DNA from: a virus | Virus record (IMG/VR): IMGVR_UViG_3300027888_000011 | Span: 1 to 30,162 of that record | Direction: 5' to 3' (one strand) | Length of the DNA: 30,162 nucleotides | Shown here: one piece after another, positions 7,387 through 13,533 of the stretch | Numbering within the stretch: position 1 is the stretch's first letter | Layout of the letters: every line of letters begins with the position of its first letter | Notes under the pieces: generated by a model | Databases searched by the model: none | Told to the model about the DNA's origin: nothing | Seen by the model: the letters and a program-made list of their open reading frames with translations, nothing else | Position numbers and translations under genes: made by a program

Positions 7387-7794
7387 ATGGGTATTTGGTG
7401 GGCAGAAAAATTCTTAATTGATATATGCGTGTATTGGCGTCCTGCTAAAATTGATGGGTATGGGAACGCAGACTGGGAATATCCTCTTGAGATAAAATGT
7501 AAATGGTTCGAGAACCAAAATAAGACTAATTTGTCGTCGGGGATGTCCTTGGGATCTAGTTCAGTATTTTATGCTATTTACCCAGTGTTGGTTGGTGGAT
7601 ATATTTTTAATGGGAGATTGAAGGATTTTATCGACCCAGTTATTCCTCCATATAATCAGGAACTTTTTGGTAAGGCTTTGGAAGTACCTTGGGACCCTTG
7701 GCAGCAAAAATTGGCTTCTCAAATTATAGAAATTAATAAAATTGTATCCTTGTGTGATAATACAAAATTTTATACTAGAGCGTTAACTTCATGA
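7387..7794 (+). CDS. Head closure / neck protein (stopper-like)
   Basis: This 135-residue protein is read from ATG 7387, five bases after the upstream stop; the open frame extends further left but only inside the adaptor gene. The pattern, YWRPAKIDGYGNADWEYPLEIKCKW, then a Ser-rich loop, then LVGGYIFNGRL, resembles the beta-barrel neck proteins that close the head in siphoviruses. There the Gly-Gly-Tyr-hydrophobic-x-Gly turn is typical. It would sit between adaptor ring and tail. The stop codon overlaps the ATG of the next gene (ATGA). Assignment rests on weak motif similarity plus operon order. Confidence 0.6.
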   Translation: MGIWWAEKFLIDICVYWRPAKIDGYGNADWEYPLEIKCKWFENQNKTNLSSGMSLGSSSVFYAIYPVLVGGYIFNGRLKDFIDPVIPPYNQELFGKALEVPWDPWQQKLASQIIEINKIVSLCDNTKFYTRALTS

Positions 7795-8186
7795 AAGTAG
7801 CATTTAAGGTTGTTGGTGTAGAGGAATTAGTTAGTGGACTCAAAAGGCTGTCTACACGTGAAGCTAAAATGGCTTTTAAGGGGGCTGCGAGAGAAATCGC
7901 TATTGATATTCAGCGTACTGCACAGCAACGGACTCCTGTTGAGACTGGATTTTTACGGCAAAGTGCTAGAAATCAGGTTTTGGTTGCTACTAATCGTTAT
8001 GCTAATGCGATGATATATTATTTGGCCAAATATGCTATATATGTACATGAGCACACCTGGAAAAAGCATAGAACTGGTTCTGCTAAATTTTTAGAATTGG
8101 CTATTTATGCTGAGATTAGAAAAGTAAAAGATATTTTGGTGAAATATATTAATAAAGCTTTTGTAGCTGTTTCTTCGAAGAAATAA
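7791..8186 (+). CDS. Tail completion protein, HK97 gp10-like
   Basis: These 131 residues match the HK97 gp10 family. There is an N-terminal strand-helix (VVGVEELVSGLKRL), then a conserved RTAQQRTPVETGFLRQS motif in which P-V-x-T-G-x-L-R is diagnostic. The following YAIYVHEHT corresponds to the family's YAxxVExGT, and a long C-terminal amphipathic helix closes the protein. The protein is needed for joining tail to head. The start overlaps the previous stop by four bases, so translation is probably coupled. Two Glu/His changes in the YxxxVE motif are minor. Confidence 0.88.
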   Translation: MKVAFKVVGVEELVSGLKRLSTREAKMAFKGAAREIAIDIQRTAQQRTPVETGFLRQSARNQVLVATNRYANAMIYYLAKYAIYVHEHTWKKHRTGSAKFLELAIYAEIRKVKDILVKYINKAFVAVSSKK

Positions 8187-8191
8187 GGCAT

Positions 8192-8650
8192 ATGTTATCT
8201 GCTGCAACTATTATTGCGGAATGTTTAGAAGATAATAATTTTGGTAAAATTGGCGAGAATATATTTGTTAGCAATTTTACAGAGTTAACTCCAGATAATG
8301 TTATTGTTGCGGTTGATTATGGCAGTTTTGCTGAAGATAGTCCGTCTTTAGGCTATACATACCCTTTGGTGCAGATTTTTGTTCGGTCTGTTCGTGGTGG
8401 ATACCAGCAATGTTGGGATTTAACTAGGAGAATTGGTTTATATTTAAATGGATTATCTGTTAAAAAGGGAGATACTCGATTTATTTATGTTTTTGTAAAT
8501 GAAGGACCTACCGATATTGGGTATGATGATACTAATAGGCCGCAATGTTCTTTAACGGTTAGAATCATGCGTACTTCTTGCTACCATAGGCTACAAAAAG
8601 AATCGTTTAATTTATCTTTTGCTGTTGGTGTTCTACGAATAAAGAGGTGA
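8192..8650 (+). CDS. Tail terminator protein
   Basis: This 152-residue alpha/beta protein starts with a helix (LSAATIIAECLEDNN), then a strand and a PDNVIVAVDYG turn. A strand with QIFVRS follows, then a helix AWDL-type segment (CWDLTRRIGLYLNGL), and a late N-R-P-Q-C-S-L-T-V strand. This is the usual pattern of siphovirus tail terminators, hexameric rings that cap the tube when it reaches its full length. The location between the gp10-like gene and the tube gene fits. The family is recognised by pattern, not by a unique motif. Confidence 0.68.
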   Translation: MLSAATIIAECLEDNNFGKIGENIFVSNFTELTPDNVIVAVDYGSFAEDSPSLGYTYPLVQIFVRSVRGGYQQCWDLTRRIGLYLNGLSVKKGDTRFIYVFVNEGPTDIGYDDTNRPQCSLTVRIMRTSCYHRLQKESFNLSFAVGVLRIKR

Positions 8651-8654
8651 GAGA

Positions 8655-9113
8655 ATGGCTTTTAATTTAGTACGTGCCGGAAAATTTACTACGATAGATG
8701 TGGGGAAGTCTAGTTTGTGGCAACCTATTGCTGAGGTTTATGAAATAGGGGCGTTAACTACATCTAGAGAGATGTATGAGATTACTTCTCATGGGGCTGG
8801 GTTATGGAGGAACTATATCCCGGGCTTATATAGTGTCGCTACAATTACGCTTGCGTGTAATTATTTGCCTGATAATTATGGTGGTTATTGGACAATGATG
8901 ACTGATTTAGCTGAATTTAATATAAAGAATTGGTATAGAATTTTGGTGCCATTAGTTCTTACTGAATCTAGTGATAAAGAGCATAGGTTTGAAGGATATA
9001 TCAGTGAGATTAGTCCTGAGTTTGCATTAGATGATAGATTGGTTTTTAATATGAGTATTACTGTAGATGGCCCTATATATTTTGAGGATAAAACTAATAC
9101 TCCGCCGTCATAA
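8655..9113 (+). CDS. Major tail tube protein
   Basis: At 152 residues this is a compact all-beta protein placed directly before the chaperone pair, the invariable place of the tail tube gene in lambda-like tails. Visible traits are an N-terminal strand pair, the loop EITSHGAGLWRNYIPGLY, and the strand-helix LACNYLPDNYGGYWTMM. Then come LTESSDKEHRFEGYISEISPEFALDD and a final FNMSITVDGP strand; the last two are typical of the lambda gpV-type tube fold. It has no extra Ig-like domain. The start follows GAGGTGAGAG. Confidence 0.78.
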   Translation: MAFNLVRAGKFTTIDVGKSSLWQPIAEVYEIGALTTSREMYEITSHGAGLWRNYIPGLYSVATITLACNYLPDNYGGYWTMMTDLAEFNIKNWYRILVPLVLTESSDKEHRFEGYISEISPEFALDDRLVFNMSITVDGPIYFEDKTNTPPS

Positions 9114-9129
9114 TAGTGAGTGAGAGAAT

Positions 9130-9483
9130 ATGCAAGAAGATAAATTTTTGAGTAGGGATGTAGTACATAATATTAACGATGAAAAGTATGAAGTTGTATA
9201 TGTAGATGAATGGGGAGGGAATGTTAGACTTTATGTAATGAATGGGAGGGAACGTTTAGCCATAGAAGAACGTTTTATGCAAGCAGATACTCCAAAACTG
9301 GATGTTTTTATTTATCTTTTGGCTTTATGTTTGAAAGACGAAAATGGGCAAAGGATTTTTTTGGATGATGAAGTCAATAAATTAGGGGAGAAAAGTTCTT
9401 CTGTTACATCTAAGTTAATAGCTAAATGTTTAGAACTTAATGGACTTTCTCCGGCTGTTAAAGAAGAAATTAAAAAAAAATAA
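9130..9483 (+). CDS. Tail assembly chaperone, short form (gpG-like)
   Basis: This 117-residue protein binds the tape measure and tube proteins during tail assembly, like lambda gpG. It ends with EEIKKK encoded by a run of nine A residues right before the TAA stop, which is the slip site for the longer product. The N-terminal beta part (EKYEVVYVDEWGGNVRLYVM) and the helical half (LDVFIYLLALCLKDENGQRIF) are typical for chaperones of this class. The start ATG follows GAGTGAGAGAAT. Confidence 0.83.
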   Translation: MQEDKFLSRDVVHNINDEKYEVVYVDEWGGNVRLYVMNGRERLAIEERFMQADTPKLDVFIYLLALCLKDENGQRIFLDDEVNKLGEKSSSVTSKLIAKCLELNGLSPAVKEEIKKK

Positions 9484-9836
9484 AAAATAGTGAGCTTAAA
9501 ATTTTTTTGTTTAAGCTAGCTTTATCTTTAGGGTGTACAGTAAAAGAATTATTGGATAGAGTCGATTCGTATGAGCTTAGCGAATGGTTTGAATTTTTTA
9601 AATTATTCCCGTGGGGGGCAGATATAGATCGAACACGTTCGGCTATGCTAACAACTGTAATAGCTAATAATGGTTTGGCAGTTATTAATCCCAAAAAATA
9701 TAATTCTAAAAAATATTCATTAGAAGATTTTGCTTATCCGCCTCTTGAAAAACAACAAAAACGGCAAACATTAGAGGATCATCATCGTATTCTTGCTAAA
9801 ATTAGGGGAAAGATAGGCCGCAGAGATGCCAACTAA
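9130..9836 (+). CDS. Tail assembly chaperone, -1 frameshift fusion (gpGT-like)
   Basis: A -1 shift at the A9 run (9472-9480) bypasses the TAA at 9481 and continues to 9836, giving a fusion of about 235 residues. The downstream part reads LALSLGCTVKELLDRV, then SYELSEWFEFFKLFPWGAD, then TRSAMLTTVIANN. This is the gpT / DUF4035-like pattern (A..lG.tv.eLl...s..El.eW). The downstream frame has no ATG or ribosome site of its own near its beginning, only a TTG at 9507, which supports frameshift expression. The last 11 bases overlap the tape measure start. In lambda a small percentage of ribosomes make this form; the rate here is unknown. Confidence 0.85.
9472..9517 (+). promoter_or_regulatory. Programmed -1 frameshift site with downstream hairpin
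   Basis: Nine consecutive A residues (9472-9480) read in the zero frame as AAA AAA AAA and contain an A AAA AAA heptamer. TAA follows at once. A hairpin with 8-bp arms AGCTTAAA (9493-9500) and TTTAAGCT (9510-9517) and a nine-base loop lies 12 bases further on. It is AT-rich and somewhat far from the slip site. The spacing is wider than usual, so its stimulating role is uncertain. A run this long could also cause transcriptional slippage. Confidence 0.8.
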
Positions 9837-11532
9837 TGTTGGGACGTTAAATGCTCAGTTTAATTTAGATGCTACTAATTTTGTATCTAATTTAGATAAA
9901 AGTGTTGTTAAGGCAAAGAATGCTACCTCTACAATGGGGAATAATTTTAATTCTTTGTCTAATACGATTAAGTCTGCTATTGGTATAGCTGCAATTGGTA
10001 CTTTAGTAGCTTTTGGGAAGAAGCTTGCTGATACAACTGCTGAGTTTGAATCTATCAATAGAACTTTAAGGTTTGCTACTGGTTCTATTAAGTCTGGGGC
10101 TGAGGCTTTTGATTTTGCTAAAGCTGAATCTGAACGTTTAGGCATATCTTTAGAGGTAGCTGCTAAGCAATATGGCCGTTTGGCTGCTTCTGCTAAAGGT
10201 ACGGCATTAGAAGGCAAAGAGACGCAAAATATTTTTAAGGCTATAGCTTCTTCATCTGCGGTGATGGGTATGAGTGCTCAGCAAACTGAATTGGCCTTTA
10301 CTGCTTTATCCCAAATGATTAGTAAGGGGACTATCAGTTCTGAAGAATTGAGGCAACAATTAGGCGATCATTTGCCTGGTGCTATGCAGATTTTTGCTCG
10401 CTCTATTGGTGTTACTACTAGTGATTTAAGCGATTTGTTAAAGAAGGGTTCGTTATTATCAGAAGAAGTTTTGCCTAGATTTGCGAAACAAATAGTATTG
10501 GAGCTTGGTGGATCTGTGCAAGACGCCAGCAAGGGTATGCAAGCTTCTTTGGGGAGGATGGGAACGGCATGGTTTGAATTTAGGAAGACGTTGCTTGAGG
10601 AAGCTGGTGTTGGAGCTGCAGTTAAAGCAATGATTGATTTAGTCGCTGTTGGTATCAATAAGGTTACTGAGGGGATCAGATATTTGGTACAATTATGGGA
10701 ATCGTATGTTTCCCCAATTATTATGAAGGCTCAAGATTTATATAGAAAAATTTTTGGTGGGGCAGCAGTTACTGAGACCATACAAACGCAAAAAGGGTTA
10801 ACGCTTGAGGCGAAAAAACATGCTGACGCATTGGCGGCAGCTGCCATAGAAGCCAAAAAATATGGTCAAGAATTATTGGCGACTACTAAAAAGGGGAAAA
10901 AAGTAAAGCGTACTCCGTTTGAAAAATTATTTGATCCTACTGAGATGGAGCAAGAGTATAAATTATATAAGGATTTTTTTAGCGGGGTTACTCAGCAAGC
11001 CAATAATTTAGCTTCTTCGTTGGCAGATTTAAGTGTTGGTGGAACCCTAGACATGAAAAAGTTTTCTTTGGCTATTATTCGTAGCTTGAATGAAATAATT
11101 TTACAGTTTTATGTGGCCACTCCGATTATAGAAGCATTTAGAAATTTGTTAGCCGGACTTCATGCTGGTGGGGGTATATCCTCTGGGCTTGGTGGGTTTT
11201 TAGGAGGAATTTTTGGCGCAGTAAAATCGTTTTTTGGGTTTGCTTCTGGTGGTATTCTAACTGAGCCTGTTGTTGGTATTGGGGCTAATACTGGGAGCGG
11301 ATATGCTTTTGGGGAACGTGGAGCTGAAGCTATTGTTCCATTATCTGCCATGGATAACGCAGAAGCCACACAACAGCCTACTAATGTATCAATTAATATT
11401 AGTGCTGTTGACAGCCAAAGTTTGGTTGCATTAATGAGAAAAAATCCTCAGGCGATTATAACCCCAGTAATAGAGGCCTTACAGGTCGGAGATAGGGGAT
11501 TAATGTCTAGCCTAAGAGGGTCTGTAATATAA
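9826..11532 (+). CDS. Tail tape measure protein
   Basis: This 568-residue protein sets tail length and is probably ejected with the DNA. Residues about 60-240 are the conserved tape-measure N-terminal region: AEFESINRTLRFATGS, LGISLEVAAKQYGRLAASA, AFTALSQMISKGTISSEELRQQLGDHLPGA and LLSEEVLPRFAKQI. Then come helical segments and a glycine-rich hydrophobic part (residues about 440-490). The C-terminal motif SGGILTEPVVGIG with GERGAEAIVPLS is typical of lambda-type tape measures. It overlaps the frameshift product by 11 bases. At roughly 1.5 Angstrom per residue (a general rule) the tail would be about 85 nm, short for a siphovirus. Confidence 0.93.
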   Translation: MPTNVGTLNAQFNLDATNFVSNLDKSVVKAKNATSTMGNNFNSLSNTIKSAIGIAAIGTLVAFGKKLADTTAEFESINRTLRFATGSIKSGAEAFDFAKAESERLGISLEVAAKQYGRLAASAKGTALEGKETQNIFKAIASSSAVMGMSAQQTELAFTALSQMISKGTISSEELRQQLGDHLPGAMQIFARSIGVTTSDLSDLLKKGSLLSEEVLPRFAKQIVLELGGSVQDASKGMQASLGRMGTAWFEFRKTLLEEAGVGAAVKAMIDLVAVGINKVTEGIRYLVQLWESYVSPIIMKAQDLYRKIFGGAAVTETIQTQKGLTLEAKKHADALAAAAIEAKKYGQELLATTKKGKKVKRTPFEKLFDPTEMEQEYKLYKDFFSGVTQQANNLASSLADLSVGGTLDMKKFSLAIIRSLNEIILQFYVATPIIEAFRNLLAGLHAGGGISSGLGGFLGGIFGAVKSFFGFASGGILTEPVVGIGANTGSGYAFGERGAEAIVPLSAMDNAEATQQPTNVSINISAVDSQSLVALMRKNPQAIITPVIEALQVGDRGLMSSLRGSVI

Positions 11533-12123
11533 ATGGCTGTTTATCCAGACATAATTTCTAGCGTTCCCAGTAATATACCTTTTCAGTGGTCATTGATTCA
11601 GCAAGTTATCGCTACAAAATTTGAGAATGGAGTAGAAAGACGCAGGTTAATAAGGTTTGGTAAATACAGAGTAATTACGTTACAATATCAGCAAATTCAA
11701 TTTGTTAAGGTAAGAGTTATTTATAATTTTTATAATGCGCAAAGGGGGCCATTAACATCTTTTAAATTTTTTTTCCCTGACGTTAGTTATCATTTTGATG
11801 AATATGCTGGTTATGCAGAAAGTGGTCAAACTACTTTGATTATGCCATCTAAGGGTGGCACTAATGTTATTTTAAAACAAGATGGGGTTGTTGTTAGTGA
11901 GGCTGATTATATTTTTACTCCATATGCTGGCCCGGATGGTGAGGATAGGGTAACTCTTGCATATGGTGCGCCTGCAGGAGCTAAATATACTCTTGATTTT
12001 ACTGGGGTTTTAAAGATTAAGGCCAGATTTGATGAGGCTCCTATCGTTTTTAATGAAATTAAGGCTACGTTTTCTTCTTTAACTATTGTTTTAAAGCAAT
12101 TACAGCCAGTTTTATGGGAGTAG
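11533..12123 (+). CDS. Distal tail protein, DUF2460-like
   Basis: This 196-residue protein begins immediately after the tape measure stop (TAAATG). Its pattern is that of DUF2460-type baseplate proteins found in lambda-like tails and gene transfer agents. An N-terminal strand carries a FENGVERRRLIRFGKYRV segment. A helix-strand with FYNAQRGPLTSFKFFFPD follows, then a small beta insert of about 60 residues. The last strand reads ARFDEAPIVFNE ... LQPVLWE, which corresponds to the family's closing R-F-D and L-x-E-L motif. It likely forms a ring at the tube tip that connects to the gpL-like protein. Confidence 0.75.
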   Translation: MAVYPDIISSVPSNIPFQWSLIQQVIATKFENGVERRRLIRFGKYRVITLQYQQIQFVKVRVIYNFYNAQRGPLTSFKFFFPDVSYHFDEYAGYAESGQTTLIMPSKGGTNVILKQDGVVVSEADYIFTPYAGPDGEDRVTLAYGAPAGAKYTLDFTGVLKIKARFDEAPIVFNEIKATFSSLTIVLKQLQPVLWE

Positions 12124-12127
12124 GTAT

Positions 12128-12367
12128 ATGGAAAGTTTAATTGACCTTTTTCAGAATAGAGAGTCTAGTTTAAGCAAATTAAATAAATGTCCATTTGATA
12201 AGCTGGAAGATTGTTCTCAATTTTTAAGGGGGATTGGGAAGCAGTGTAACAATTTGAGGGAAGATGCGTTATGTGGAGTATTATCGAGGGCATCTGCCCC
12301 TATTTCCTGTATGAATAATGTCCAATGTAGTGGGACACTGACTTTAATCAAAAAGAACAATGAGTAA
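12128..12367 (+). CDS. Small six-cysteine protein in the tail-tip cluster
   Basis: I do not recognise this 79-residue protein. It has six cysteines (residues 21, 29, 40, 49, 61, 67), spaced by 7 to 11 residues, and no signal peptide or transmembrane segment. It sits between the DUF2460-like gene and the gpL-like gene, where no gene is needed in the lambda order, and follows a GGAGTAGGTAT ribosome site four bases after the previous stop. The regular cysteines suggest metal or Fe-S binding, or disulfides in a virion protein. It could assist the neighbouring Fe-S tail-tip protein; that is only inference from proximity. Confidence 0.7.
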   Translation: MESLIDLFQNRESSLSKLNKCPFDKLEDCSQFLRGIGKQCNNLREDALCGVLSRASAPISCMNNVQCSGTLTLIKKNNE

Positions 12368-12373
12368 AAATTA

Positions 12374-13024
12374 GTGCGGTATATAGACCAAACAATATTA
12401 GATAAATTTAAACAAGAAGAATATACATTTGCTTATTTATTAGAATTATTAGCGAAGGATTCTAAGCATTTTAGGTTTACTAATTGGGATACTCCCCTTA
12501 CGTATGATTCTGAACTTTATTATCCCAAGGGTATGGAGATTAGCCCTATTAGCTATTCTACTTCTGCTGTAGTGGATGTTTTGGATATACGTATTGATGA
12601 TGTAATTCAAACTGCAGCTGAATCATTGTATATAGCATTGTTAGGCCAAGGGCATATCCCATTAGGGGCTAAATTATATTTAGTTATTTTAGATAATAAT
12701 TATATTATACCTCCAAATGGGGGCACGTTATTTTTCCAGGGGAATGTAGATAAATGGGAATATTCTCCAGGTGAAATTAATTTACAAATAGCGTCTATTT
12801 TTATCCAATGGAATAATGTCACTACTTTTAAATATTCGGCAAGTTGTAGGTGGAGAAAATTTGGGGGGCCTGAATGTAAATATCCTACTCCAGGAGATTT
12901 GGTTTGTGATAGGACGTATAAGGTTTGTAGAGATGTATATAATAATACGGAAAATTTTGGAGGGTTTAGATGGTTGCCGAGCTTAATCAACAAAATATTG
13001 ATTCCGGAGAAAAAAAAGAAATAA
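12374..13024 (+). CDS. Tail tip protein, gpL/DUF2163-like with Fe-S cysteine motif
   Basis: This 216-residue protein has an N-terminal domain with the DUF2163-like features LLELLAKDSKHFRFTNWD, LTYDSELYYPKGMEISPI and VVDVLDIRIDD. The C-terminal domain holds four cysteines (158, 168, 178, 185; spacing C-x9-C-x9-C-x6-C) followed by NNTENFGGFRWLP. Lambda gpL and relatives use such cysteines to hold an iron-sulfur cluster, and the N-x-x-N-F-G-G-F tail is shared. It connects the distal tail ring to the central tip protein. Start is GTG 12374 with no strong ribosome site; no nearby in-frame ATG is better. It overlaps the next gene by 55 bases. Confidence 0.82.
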   Translation: MRYIDQTILDKFKQEEYTFAYLLELLAKDSKHFRFTNWDTPLTYDSELYYPKGMEISPISYSTSAVVDVLDIRIDDVIQTAAESLYIALLGQGHIPLGAKLYLVILDNNYIIPPNGGTLFFQGNVDKWEYSPGEINLQIASIFIQWNNVTTFKYSASCRWRKFGGPECKYPTPGDLVCDRTYKVCRDVYNNTENFGGFRWLPSLINKILIPEKKKK

Positions 13025-13533
13025 GTGATGATTTAGCTGAATCTTATAATAGCAATATATTAAGTCATGCGAATGCTATCGGTTGGTTGATGTATACTAA
13101 ATATAAGCTTGGGTCCCCTTCCAACAAAAGTCCATTAGCAAAAGAAGCTGATTGTTTTGGTATAGTAATAAATTATATTTATTTAACTACTGGGAAGATT
13201 TTGCCCGATGTTGAGGGCGGGGATGTTGTTAATTTTAACAATTATAAATATTTGTATCCTCGAGATAAAAAGGTTGTGTTAGAAGCCTTAGAAAAATATT
13301 TTATAAAATATTTTATTCCAATTCCAGTTTTGCATAGGTATTCAGGGGACATTTTATGGGCGTATTCAAAAAATGATGACGGGACGCCTAATGATGGCAT
13401 TGATAGCTGGGCATTGGGTATTGATTGTGGGAATGGGCAAATGATGACCACATCAGATAAAGACGGGCCGGTTGTTATCCAATTGAATTCATATGATGTA
13501 AAAAATGTTTATAGATATTTAAATGGGAAGTAG
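12970..13533 (+). CDS. NlpC/P60-like tail tip protein, catalytic His apparently lost
   Basis: This 187-residue protein keeps the NlpC/P60 pattern of lambda gpK and GTA peptidases: a catalytic-type Cys in EADCFGIVINYIY (Cys62), GDILWAYS (127-134), and the strand WALGIDCGNGQMM (147-159). In active enzymes that strand reads H-V-G-I-x-x-G-N-G; here Ala148 stands where the His is expected. It may be a structural relic or use another residue, for example His122. The start is fixed by GGAGGG at 12959-12964, five bases before the ATG, although it lies 55 bases inside the gpL-like gene. It overlaps the gpJ-like gene by 11 bases. Confidence 0.7.
   Translation: MVAELNQQNIDSGEKKEISDDLAESYNSNILSHANAIGWLMYTKYKLGSPSNKSPLAKEADCFGIVINYIYLTTGKILPDVEGGDVVNFNNYKYLYPRDKKVVLEALEKYFIKYFIPIPVLHRYSGDILWAYSKNDDGTPNDGIDSWALGIDCGNGQMMTTSDKDGPVVIQLNSYDVKNVYRYLNGK

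Noticed and set aside
9855-10658. Two open frames on the - strand opposite the tape measure gene
   Set aside because: The tape measure protein is one of the surest calls in the window; the antisense frames reflect its codon use.
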